A DNA stretch of 64,000 nucleotides from Cucumis sativus (taxonomy: Eukaryota; Streptophyta; Magnoliopsida; Cucurbitales; Cucurbitaceae). Shown one piece after another: positions 24,101 to 35,700 of this stretch (position 1 is the first letter of the stretch; every line of letters starts with the position of its first letter). The position numbers were made by a program, and so were the translations under genes. The notes under the pieces were generated by a model. That model searched no databases. It had not been told where the DNA came from and was given only the letters and a program-made list of their open reading frames with translations. The stretch is from contig NC_026658.2 in NCBI RefSeq assembly GCF_000004075.3, positions 25,656,075 through 25,720,074 of the forward strand, read 5' to 3'.

Positions 24101-25039
24101 TGAACAGGCATGGTCAGACACAATTAAATCTGTGAGCAGTGGAGCAACTGTTAGGATTAGTACCATGGACTGGCTGGGTCAATCTGAATTTACCACACCC
24201 ACAATTTACTGGTCGTCCTTGTCTTCTGCAATATCGGAGGTAAATTTCTACGTGACTTTTCCTGTCTGCTTCTGTGGTTAATTTTTCTTTTTTTAAACGT
24301 TCAAGGAACTATTAACCATAAATTTAAAAGTCAAGGAGTAGACTTAGGTTGTTGATCTTACAAAAATATTTAACAGACGGAAAGATACACAATAGTTAAG
24401 CACTCTTGAGATAACTGATGTTAAGTACATCCAAATCATGTGAGGCCGCCTGGATCTTCTACATCCTAACTACAACCCTTTCAAGTTTCAATACCGAGGT
24501 CATCTTGTTTGTACAATCTGGTAGAAAATGGATTACATTCTAGTTTTTAAATATTAACAAAACCATTTTATGTATAGGTCGTCTTTTCAAAAAATGCAAC
24601 TGTCAGGTTATTGGTATCATACTGGACACATTTTGTCGAGGGCACTGATCCATACCTCAAGTCTCTCCTCTACTCAAATATCCTCTGTAACTCTTCAAAG
24701 TTCAACGATTGTTTTGGGAAAGTTGAGATCAAATACTATGTGGTTCCCGGATACAACGAAACAGGACCAGCACTTTATCACAACGGAACAAGAACGAAAA
24801 ACGAATACCCAGGTTTTAGTAGAGTTCAACATGGAAAGTTTGCAGTTAGTGACGTTAGAGCACATATAGGAACAAGCAATCTTGGATGGGATTACTTTTA
24901 TGTAACTTCTGGTGTCAGCTTTGGAACATACAACCCAGCTATTGTTAAGCAGCTTCAAGAAGTGTTTGATGCTGACTGGAATTCTCCTTATACTCTTCCT
25001 GTTAAAGCCATACAGGATGGCCCTACATTTTCCAGCTGA
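21154..25039 (+). CDS. Secretory-pathway phospholipase D family protein, PLD3/PLD4-like
   Basis: Seven exons: 21154-21334, 21460-21664, 22255-22456, 22718-22911, 23218-23371, 24075-24239 and 24578-25039, giving 520 residues. A signal peptide or anchor is clear near the start (FSALFFFFFVSQFPPVLSF). Both PLD catalytic motifs are whole: HSKVWISDDRDVYIGSAN near residues 171-188 and HGKFAVSDVRAHIGTSN near 452-468. Potential N-glycosylation sites and paired cysteines fit a lumenal protein. Animal PLD3/PLD4 are endolysosomal 5' exonucleases and phospholipid transferases; the plant substrate is unknown, so activity here is inferred from motifs only. The exon 4 donor is GC (TGCAG|GCAAGT). The exon 6 start at 24075 was chosen because it is the AG that keeps the frame and restores FGRYQSDEQAW. 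Intron 2 holds a SINE. Confidence 0.92.
21944..22060 (+). mobile_element. tRNA-derived SINE in intron 2 of the PLD-like gene
   Basis: A 117-bp insertion flanked by a perfect 11-bp target duplication, AGAAGATATGA at 21933-21943 and 22061-22071. It has an A-box-like stretch (AGCTTAACTCAACGGTA near 21958) and, about 40 nt on, a B-box-like stretch (GGTTGGAAGTTCATTCCCC). It ends in an A/G-rich tail of about 30 bases. These are the hallmarks of a Pol III SINE. The family name is unknown to me. Confidence 0.8.
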
Positions 25040-26204
25040 TTTGCACTTGAATCAATAGAAGTTCGATGAAATTACAAAGGAACATGCTACAAATCATGTG
25101 GCTTATTATTTAGTACATCTCTACACTAGATTGGAAGTGTTACAGATTCAGTCTAGATGTGTCTTATTGAAAGGACAATATTGCCATTGTGTTTTAGGCA
25201 ATTAAAATAGAGTCGAAAAGATAGTTTGTTTTATCAAACGTGGTAAGATAGACTTTGTTTGGAATGACTTCTTAAGTGTTTAAATACCATTTTGGTTAAT
25301 TAATTCGCTCCCTTTATTTTGTCAATTAATTTTCTCTTTGATTTGCTTTAAATGTAAGTTTTCCAGTTTGCCTCACTTTGATCTTTAGAATCGAAAGGTT
25401 ATTTATGTAAGAGAAAAAAAAACGTTACCTAGAGTAGTTTCTTATAAATTTGAAACAATTTTGATCACATTTTTCTCTCTTTTGATTTACATTTATCTGA
25501 GTAGTTGTAAAGATACAACTATTTGAATTCTTATAACAAACATGTATATAAACATAACTCAATTGATCAAGACATCATATGATTGACCAATATATTAGAG
25601 GTTTGGATTGGATTTCTGCTTCATATATTGTCAAAAAAAGGAAGAAATAAACAAAAATTAGTCACAATAAGTGGAAAGATGTAAGTTGTTTAAAAATTTT
25701 CATATGATACATGAACCCTCCTGATGAATTAACAAAGCAAATGAGAAGATTTGAATATATTCCATACATTTTGTAATTTTCATAAATAGTAAACTAATTA
25801 GATCTTTTGTAAATAATAAATATGCTAAATAAATAACCTAATATTAATATTCAGAAAATGCTTAAATATGCATCAAATTCACATGGGCCATATGCTGGAC
25901 CGGGTTTCGAGATAGTTGAGCCATTGCATGGTTGGGCTTGGGCCTCATTGTAAAGAACCTTTGGGTCCATTTGGCTGGAATTAGCGTCTAATGAAATGGG
26001 CTATTTTCCCTCCAACTAAACACCAGACAGTCCCAAAATTTCCGAATCAAGAACGGTCTCGTAGCCGCAATACGGAGCAAAATTTCTTTGAACTTCGCTT
26101 GAAATTTGAAAGCGTTGTTCTTAGCTTCAAAGAATTTACAGACGAGGAGAAAGATTGTGGAATCTAGAACAATTCACACCGATTTTTCAGAAAAACGGTG
26201 AGAG
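25040..26204. other. Intergenic region between the PLD-like and CoA hydrolase genes
   Basis: PLD-like 3' region, then AT-rich sequence with a SINE-like relic at about 25555-25646, then a less AT-rich promoter and leader (about 25880-26204) for the hydrolase gene. No other gene seen. Confidence 0.55.
25555..25646 (+). mobile_element. SINE-like relic (diverged)
   Basis: An A-box-like TAACTCAATTGATCAAGACA is followed about 40 nt later by a B-box-like GAGGTTTGGATTGGATTTC and an A/G-rich tail. A possible 7-bp flanking duplication (ATAAACA) is weak support. Probably an old tRNA-derived SINE. Confidence 0.4.
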
Positions 26205-29200
26205 ATGCAGAGATTGAAAGCACTGGAAGCATTGAGAAGATCTTCATTTCAAAGTTCATTTTCTAACCTGAAGAGAAGCTTCTCTGCTCTGCCAAACTAT
26301 GCTCAAACCGATGATCTTTCCGACCAGGTTCGTTCGTGTTCGGAGTTCTTTTTTTAGTTTGTTAACAAGTAATCAGACGCGGAAATGCGTCTCGTTCTAT
26401 CTGTTTTTCTCTCCTAAACTTGATTCATCTTCGGAGGAGCTTACTGAGCAGGTACTGGTTTTGTTCTGAAGAGGTGTTTATGTGATACTTAGGTTATGGT
26501 GGAAGGAAAACCGAATTCAAGAGCAGCTATCCTCAATAGACCATCAGCTCTCAATGCTCTCACTACTTCTATGGTTCTTTTCTATGATTCTTTGATTCTT
26601 TTCTGTGTTTTGAGATTAACTTGCTGTATTGTTTGGTTCACAATTACCTACTCGTTGGACATATTCTAACACGAGATGTATTTGTTGTAGGTAGCCCGGC
26701 TGAACAGGCTTTATGAGTCGTGGGAGGAAAATTCTAGTATCGGATTCGTTTTAATGAAGGTGTGAACTGTTTTGTGCGTAAATTCACTGATGCTCAAATG
26801 TTGAACACTTTCTCCGATTTAGTTTTTATATTTCCACTGTCAGAAACGTCTTAGTTTATATGGAAGCTGTTGTAAGTTTAGCTAGTGTTTTATCACTCGG
26901 ACTTGTTCTATCTCCCGTATCTTACAATATTATTTTCTTTGAAGGGTAGCGGCAGGGCCTTTTGCTCCGGTGCAGATGTTGTCGCGCTTTATAATTTATC
27001 AAATGAAGGTTAGTGGTCTTCCGATGTTTCAAATGGAACTTTGCTAACTAATAATTGGCATTGGTTGAGGCATTCATATGATCATGTAATTTTGTAGGAT
27101 TCAGTTTCGCTATTAAGTATTGTGAATCTGTTAAGGCATAAATTGGCTTTGACATTGCTTGTTTTATGTTAATGTCGTTGTTGTCCGTGCCTTACCATTC
27201 TCATTATGAATGGCAAATACTATCAGTTTCTACGCGGAATTATATGATTGTTATTATAGCAAATTTTTTAATATAAAACAAATGTATTGAAATGGATAAA
27301 AATGCAAATGGAGATGAGAGAGGACTGCAAATTAAGACCAATATCATATTAGGGAAATCGTGAAAGCTTTCTTTAACTTGTCAAAAGTAAGAAAGAAAAC
27401 TGTCAGTATTAGCAACAATGTTTGAGGTTGGAGACCTAAGTTGATCTAATTCCTATTCCAAGAAAAAGAATGCAGAGGAAAACCTCCTTATTGTTTTGGC
27501 TTTTACTTTGGGGAAACTATATTAGCGACTAGAGAGAAAAGATTCTGGAAGGACGGAGGGAAGGAAAAGTTGAACTCAATAATTATCCCCTGATATGGTA
27601 AGAAACTTCACAATAAGTCTTTAATGCTCTCCCCTCACAATTACATGTCAAACACTTTTGAGTACCAAGGTTTATTCAAGCAATCTAAAGGAATTAAGTG
27701 GAATGGAATCACATTAAAACATTAAAATTTCCTGATGGCCTTTATTTCTTTGGACTCAGAATTCATTATTATCACATTTTTTATTTTTTAGAAAAAGAAA
27801 ATAGTGACTTACGGACCAGTTTGGTTAGATGAAATTTTTTATTAGACGTTCTTAAACTTAGTGAAATAGACAGTGTCTCACTATGGAAATCTTTCCCATA
27901 GTTGGTCCAACATTTGGACAATAATCCACGTTCATTTTTTTTATTGTTTTCATGCTTGTAACAACATAGGAAAAAATTGAAAAGGAAGGAAAAAAAAGAA
28001 ACTACACTAACAGCCTAGCAGATTTTCTTCATCTTACATCTAGTGTACGGTGCTAATTTGATCCTTTTTGCTTTTGGGCACAGGGAATATTGAAGACTGC
28101 AAGAAGTTTTTTGAGACATTATACAAATTTGTATATCTTCAAGGAACTTACTTGAAGCCACATGTGAGTAACTTCATAGCCTCTTGAAATATTCCGTACT
28201 GTGATTGACTAAAGAGAGCTTATCAGTGCTTTATGATTTTTTCTCTGGTCTTAGAGTTACTGACTTACTGTTGAGGTTAAAGAGAGTCTCTTCAGTATCC
28301 AATTTATGATTTTTTTTCCTGTCTTCATTTTGTTTGCATATGTATTTAAGTACGAAATCTACAATGCCTATAAAACTTTGTAGCCTGTAATTATTGTTTT
28401 ATCAGGTGGCGCTGTTGGATGGCATCATGATGGGAGCTGGGGCAGGGATTGTCCTTCCAGGATTGTTCAGATTGGTGACTAATAAAACTGTAAGTGAATA
28501 CAGGTGCAATAAGTGCAATCATCTCTTTGTGATGCAGTTCTATCAGGATACTTAAATGACTCTTATTTGACATTGTCACATTGCTCATTATATATATGTA
28601 TAACATGATATTTGAATAAATAAATTCAAGTATTTGAAAATGGAGAAATTTAATAAAACTAAGATGACTGTCTTAAAATGTTTGATAGCTAAACAAGAAA
28701 TGAACTACTTCTCATTCATCGAAAATTGTTTGAGGGAATGATCTTCTAAAGCCATAGAAATGAAAGAAAGGAAAGTGCAAAGGTACTGTTTAAATCTAAA
28801 AGTTGCATATCCCATGAACGTGTTTATCTGAGTGTATGATATCTTATGAATGGGATAGATAGATACCTATAACCTTTCTGCACAGATTTCACAACTCCTA
28901 TTTGTAAAAATCGCCAGGAATATACCCATTGATATCGCACCCTTCTGTTCAGGTTTTTTCTCATCCTGAGGTTCAAATGGGTTTCCATCCTGACGCCGGA
29001 GCTTCCTTCTACCTTTCTCGTCTTCCTGGCTACTTAGGTAGTGTATATATTTGTTATTCAAGTCTTGCACCATTTTTGAAATTGTGACCCCCCACCCACA
29101 CACCCACACCCACACCCACAAAAATAATAATGAAAAAATAAATATATAGACCTGATCATTACACAGTAAATTAATTATTCATATTTAATTTGTTTTAAAA

Positions 29201-31692
29201 GTTGAGCACATGGTGCAATGTTGGATTCCTCAAATTAGTTCAATTGGAAGAATAGAGCATATATGATTGACTCCGAAGTAAATTCCTTATATTGGGCACA
29301 ATGCCAATCCATTTTTCAAGAACTGGATAAATCCTAGAGATTTAAGATCCCCGAATCTGTTTCACTGATGAAGATTTCTCATGGCTGGCTTCCCTTGATG
29401 CGTATAAGAATGACAAAAAAATATGAAGGAAAAATGAACATCATCATTGTGGTACATCTATTTTTTTAAGTGAAAGTTTTGTTGGGATCAGATGGCAATA
29501 ATTGTATACTCGATCAAGTAATACATCCCAAAGCAATGTATTTAATTGCATAATCTTCTCTGCTATTCCTTATTTTTATTTATTGTTATTATTTTTTAGT
29601 ACAAATGGGATGGGGGATTTGAACCACGGACATCTTGGTCCTTAGCACATATTGATGTCTGTTGAAGTAGACTCTTTCTTGCTATGCTATCCCTTAATTG
29701 AATCATATATGGTATTCCCTAAATTTAATTGCAAGAAGCTTGTTTGGTTTGAAAAACAGTTTATTTTCTTACACAATTTTCTTCCTTGCAGGTGAGTATT
29801 TAGCTCTAACTGGTGATAAACTCAATGGGGTGGAGATGATTGCCTGTGGCCTTGCTACACACTATTCGCTCACTGCAGTTTGTTTTCCGTTCCTTCATCC
29901 TTCTTTTGATTTCTTACTCTCATTCATTCACAGCCTGTAATGATAAATATATGATCCTGGCAGAGAATTGCTGGGATTGATGAACGCCTTGGTAAAATGA
30001 TAACTGATGACCCTTCTGTCATAGAATCAACTCTTGCTGCATATGGTGATCTTGTTTATCCTGATAGGAGGAGTGTTCTTTACAAGTAATATTCTTCTCT
30101 TACATCTTTCCTCTTTGTGTAGATTATAAGTCCTAGCTCCTATGGATGTTAATACGAAAAAAATTGCATGAAGTTGATTTTACTTTTGAGAATTTGTACT
30201 TACCCAACGTATTAGAAGTAGTGGATGCTACAAGAACCCTTGGCTGAGTTAAATACTGAACCTCGTCATAAAGCATCAACTAGCAGTGGGATTAATTAAC
30301 CGTGGGATAGAATTCACCTTTCATCACACACACAAGTGATTGTGGTTTATTATTGAATGCTGATGATTAAGTGTTCTTGTCTTCTAGACTCTTAATCATT
30401 TTCCAAACCTTTCTTTTTCCCCAGGCTCGATGCAATTGACAAGTGTTTTTGCCATGACACTGTCGAGGAAATTTTGGAAGCCTTGGTAAGCATTGTATTC
30501 TATTTCTAAATCTTCAAGCTAAGTAGCAAGAGCACTTTACTTTAGTTTGGCCAGTGTGTCCATGTCGGGCACTCCAACACTCCAACTCTTGTTGGACATA
30601 TATCACACTTTTTAGTGTAACAAATCTATTAGACATACATTGTTATATAACCAAAAAAAAGGAAAAAGACATACCTAAGATACTTTTTGAGTAGTCTAAA
30701 ATCTCATATATACAACAATAATAATTTAATTTGTGGTATTAAAATTATATATATTTTTGAACAGAAATATTTTAATAAGCATGTTCTTGTGTCCTAGATT
30801 TTTAAAGATGACGGGTGACTGTGTCCATGTCATGTTCTATGCATGTTGTGCTTCTTAGGCTTTAAGATTTTTAGTAGAATTCATGGACTAACCAAAGTGT
30901 ATAAGTCGCTGACCTTTACTAAGAATAAAAAGCTCGCGAGGCGCATAAACCAAGTCAAGTTCCAAACCGAAACATTTCTTCATTCTAGAAATCACGATGG
31001 TAATTTACTGAAGTATTGTTTGTATCCACACGTCAGGAAAAAGAGGCCGCAGAGTCTTATGATGAATGGTATTCTACCACACTGAAGTTACTTGGAGAAG
31101 CTTCGCCATTGAGCCTGAAAGTTACATTAAGATCTGTGAGTTCCTTTTCTACTTTTTCATCTTTCATTTTTATTTTTCGTTTACTCTCGTGTTACTCACT
31201 CGGGATGAATACATTTAACTCCTCGATCCTTATTTTATCCCATTGTAATTATAGATCCGTGAAGGTAGGTTTCAAAGTCTCGACCAATGTCTTGCTCGTG
31301 AATACAGGATATCCCTCAATGGAATTTTAAAGCACGCATCTCCCGACTTCCACGAGGTAATTAGACTTCCAAATTTGTTTGGACAGTTCAAATTCGCAAT
31401 ACAACACCTTACATTTTGTATGCATTAATAGGGTGTTCGATCGCGGCTGGTGGATAAAGACTTCGCTCCCAAGGTTTGTCACTTCAAGTTTTTAGAACAA
31501 CTCTTCCAATAGCCTATTTTTATGGGTTAAAATGGCAAAATAATTGATATTTTTTTGTTGCTAAACCATGCACAGTGGAATCCTCCGAGACTAGAGGATG
31601 TGAGTAAAGAGATGGTGGATAGCTATTTTTCACGGGCAGGTGAATTGCCTGAACTAGAGCTGCCCACAGCATTACGGGAACCGTTCGTTTGA
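26205..31692 (+). CDS. 3-hydroxyisobutyryl-CoA hydrolase-like protein, probably mitochondrial
   Basis: Fourteen exons: 26205-26327, 26493-26573, 26691-26759, 26945-27008, 28084-28163, 28406-28489, 28953-29037, 29792-29877, 29964-30085, 30425-30485, 31037-31135, 31255-31356, 31432-31473 and 31576-31692. They total 1,215 nt for 404 residues. The N-terminus is basic and Ser-rich without acids for its first third (MQRLKALEALRRSSFQSS), fitting a mitochondrial presequence. The crotonase fold follows: oxyanion-hole region GSGRAFCSGADVVAL, then DGIMMGAGAGIVLPG, then HPEVQMGFHPDAGASFYL. Glu173 and Asp181 keep the 8-residue spacing of the catalytic pair in human HIBCH. The C-terminal ECH_2 part is present to PTALREPFV. 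The family hydrolyses 3-hydroxyisobutyryl-CoA in valine breakdown. Plants have several paralogues, so the exact substrate is uncertain. It converges on NRPD2. Confidence 0.93.
29573..29684 (-). mobile_element. tRNA-derived SINE in intron 7 of the CoA hydrolase gene
   Basis: On the minus strand a strong B box (GTGGTTCAAATCCCCCATCC, near 29625) follows a tRNA-like 5' part and is followed by an A-rich tail toward 29573. The element is flanked by a 12-bp duplication with one mismatch, TGCTATTCCTTA (29561-29572) and TGCTATCCCTTA (29685-29696). At 112 bp it is close in length to the SINE at 21944. Confidence 0.72.
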
Positions 31693-32717
31693 GGTTTGTT
31701 AAGAGAGACATCCAAATTCAGTCTCGTGGGTAATCTAATCTTTTTTTCCCCACTACTTCTGTACCAAATTATTATTATTTTAGCCACTCAATTCTCTCAT
31801 TTAGATGAGGAATTTCACCTTTAATAACCATTTTGGCAGCCTGTTTCTCCCCTCTCATCTAGTGTATTAGGTCTTTCTTTTTCTTGTTTAATCACCCAAA
31901 TCAAATGGATTTTTTTTTTTTTTACCAATTTTTGGTAATCTGTAGTTCGTTTATGTTTTTTTGTGTAAAATTGATTTTGAAAGGCATGGATTCGACATTA
32001 ATAATTAAATCTGTAATGTTACAATTGTTTTTAGTTTTGAAGCATGGATAATTTCAGTGGACCGACATTCAAGGCTTTTGTGAATAATACGGTCCAGGTA
32101 TGCTAAATCCCTACCAAGACTCTACAAATCCATTTGTCTAATGTCTAGTTTGGGAAGTATGTTTTTTGGAAAATTATTTTAAATGGCCAAATTTATAACT
32201 ATGTGTATGTTAACAATGATATTTTACTATATTTTATAAATACTTTAATTTAGATTTTTCTCGTCTAATTGACAATTACTAATAAAAAATTGTATTTGTA
32301 TTTGTCCAAACAATTTTAGTTGAGCAGCTCTCCATTATCACACATTGTGTATGGAAATTTTGAAGATGCAACCTTAAATGGTAAATGGTCGAGATGAAAT
32401 CAAAAGTAAATATTTAGAGTTGCTACCTTAGACCGTCTAGCCATACTTGGACAATAATTACATTTTCACCCTTTTAAAAAGTCATCCTAAAACTTACCCC
32501 AACAAGTCCAAGACAGCCTAATTATACTCCCATTCAGTTCAGCGGCCACAAATTCTAACATTAAACAGAAAAAGAAAACAAAAAAACAAAGATTACTACC
32601 ACATTACGTTTGTTGTGAGAATATTTGCCCTTCAAAATTACAATAAGAGACATTTTCGGAGTTGGTCAAAAGATTAAAGAAAGGAAGCCAAATTATTACC
32701 TCCGACGAGAATCATAA
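31693..32717. other. Convergent 3' regions of the CoA hydrolase and NRPD2 genes
   Basis: AT-rich sequence between two converging stops. A short frame at 32043 beginning ATGGATAATTTCAGTGG and ending at a donor-like site has no partner exon that I can find. Otherwise only 3' UTR-like sequence. Confidence 0.55.
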
Positions 32718-35700
32718 TCAACAAAGTTGTGTTTCAAACTTGAGATTAATTCCCATGCTGAAGAGCTCCTGGCACAACAACTTGGCTCCATAGGGTACAT
32801 TTACCCTCACGATATCATCGAATGATTCACAAACCCGACAATATGGACCCCTCATCTTACGACCACCAGCCACTGATCGCTGAATCACACTAGCAACATT
32901 CTTGCATTTCTGGCAAACGTGCATCTGGGAAGAGTCACTGAGAGTGAACAGCCGTTCGTGCAAGTTGGCAGAGGCACCATGGGCTATAAGACAATCACGT
33001 TCCATCTCCCCGAACTTAATCCCTCCAAAACGTTTTCGGTCAGCAACAGGTTGTCGGGTGAGAGGGTGGACAGGGCCGGTGTTGCGAAATTTAACCTTAT
33101 CTTCAGCCATGTGGATTAAGCGCTGGTAGAAGGTTGGACCCATGAATATAAGAGATCGCATCATTTCACCAGTTCGGCCATTGTACACTCTCTCGCTTCC
33201 CCATCTTGAAAACCCTGCCCTGCTCACAAATATTCGACATCAAATATGAGTTTCATTTTTACGATATTTTGCATTGATTATCTAAAGAAAAATAATCTAT
33301 CTGCATTTAAATAAAATTGATTATTTTTAATATTTGAAAAAAAAAACTTCTTTATTAATTGAATCAACTAATTTAAAGTCCTGTTTGGTTTTTTGTTTAT
33401 CAAAACTAACGTCCGTGAATTTCTTTCTTTATTATCTATTTTTTACTAATAGTTCTAAAAAACCAAGCTAATATTTAAAAATTTTAAAGTAGTTTTAAAA
33501 AATTTTGCATTTGGTTTTTAAATTCGGTTGTATTTAAGAAATATAAAATCATCGTAACAAAAATATAAAATCTTCAAATGAGATTGGAAGTACACTAATT
33601 TTCTAAACAACAAAATGGTGTTTACAAACAGGGCTTTATTGATTCACTCAGGTCTGAGTTTGCCTTCCGAAAAATTAATAATTCAAAATATTTTTAGCGG
33701 GAGTGATTTTGAATAACCAAAAGTGGTTTTTTTTGTAATCAAAAGAAATATTAGTAAATGAAAAGTAGTTGAAAAAAGTTGGATTTTTTTTGTAAAAAGA
33801 TGAAAAAAACAAATAACTTACTTGCTAACTACTTGGGTTTTTTATTTGTAGTTTGAAAAAATTATGTTTGCTTCTCACACGATCTCGTACCTATAATTTT
33901 CATATTTCGTGGGTCAACAATTGAGTTTTTAGATGAATTCAAAAAACAAAAACAAGTTTTTTTATTTTTTAGTTTTTTTTAATACATTCCCAAATGTAGA
34001 CAACAATGAAAAACAAGTTTTTTTATTTTTTTTGTTTTTTTTTAATACATTCCCAAATGTAGACAACAAAGCATAGAAACCAATAGTTGGAAGTGATATT
34101 TATAGACTTAATTTTTAAAAACCATACAGTTGTAGAATAAAAACTAAAAAATTAAAAAGATCATGAAATATTGATTATCTAACATGTACTAACCAAAAGA
34201 TCATGGATTTATAAAAAAATGCAGTAAGAATCAAAACACCTTTAAAATTAGTATATGTGCATTATTGAAAACAAATTTGAGAAAACACAAGTTATAAGCT
34301 TTATAGCTACATTCTATAAAAAGAATATATATGTGTGTGTATTGTTTTCAGAAGTGTTGAAACTAGAAGTTATTCTAAGCAGACATTTGTTTTAATAAGC
34401 ATTAACTCAGAAACAAAAGGCTGAGTTTCTACGAAACGATTCATAAGTTGATGGAAATGAAAACGGTTTTTTAGGTTAGCGAAATTAAGAAGAAGAAGAA
34501 AGGATTTAAACGTATTTATAAATTGAGATAAGTGCATGCAATTAAACTTGGAGATAGCCATGAGATGAGATCTACTACTACCAAATTACCAATTTAAAAG
34601 CTCTATAGAAATGAATGATAAAACAGTTACCTGTGAAGCTGGTCAGTAATGGCATCAACAGAAGGAGTTGAGAAAGGTGTTGCATATTTCAGAGAACCCC
34701 CAGCAGCGATCCCTTTCCCGAGAGCCGCTTCCAATAGTTGACCAGGAGTCTGTCGCGAAGGAAAAGCATGTGGATTTATAACAATATCTGGGACTATCCC
34801 CTGGATGGTGAAGGGGAAATTCTCTTGAGACTCCAAAAACCCCAGAACTCCCTTTTGTCCATGCATACTTGAGAACTTGTCTCCAAGACAAGGAGATCGA
34901 ACCTGCCAAAAGAGATGATGTATTTGAGAAACAGGCGATTTTAATGGATAATCAAGATAGAGAGAGAATATACAAAGATCAATAAGGCCTGTTTAGGCCA
35001 CATTTGCTAATCATTTGGTTCTAACAATGGTTTTGTATCTTTCTTTAAGTGAAGGGGTTGAATTCTTTACTAAATTCTGGAAACAAAACTTGTTTTTAGA
35101 AACTACGTTTTTTAGTTCTCAAAACTTAGCTTAAATTTTTAAAACATTGGTAAAAAGTGGATAACAAAGTAAGAAATTTAGAGATGGAAAGAGTGTTTAT
35201 AGGCTTAACTTCCACAAATGAGAAACAAAAGCCAAACGGTTACTAAAAAGAGCCTTAATAAACACTCTTCCAATAACCATTACAAGTTTCTTTGTTTTCT
35301 TGTATACTTTTCGAGGAGTGTTCTCAAAATTCAAGTTTTGAAAATTAAAAAACGTAGCTTTTAAAAACTTGTTCTTTTTTTCAATATTTAGCTTAGAATC
35401 TAAATATTTACTTAGGAAAAGATGAAAACAAGGATAAGAGAAATAGTGAGAAGACAAGTACAGTTATCAAAAATTAAAAATTAAAAACCAAAAACCAAAT
35501 GATTGTTGCAGAAGGTATAAACAATTTTCACATCTAATATGATATCCTAGGAGGCACCAATGATTAATTTGTAATTCAGGAAAGTACCTGTCTGAGGGAT
35601 ACAACAGCATAGTTCTTCCCGTCGTCGTTAGAAGAGAGCACAACTTTCTGAACCATGCCCTTCTCAGTGTGCTTCAGTTTAATACTGTGATCGGCTCCAG

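Noticed and set aside
29090-29125. CCCACACCCA-type run as a telomere-like repeat
   Set aside because: It is a CA/CCCA simple repeat inside a CoA hydrolase intron and not the plant telomere unit TTTAGGG.
32043-32096. Short frame ending in a donor-like site after the CoA hydrolase gene
   Set aside because: No acceptor or second exon continues it, and the hydrolase already has a full-length C-terminus. It may be 3' UTR.
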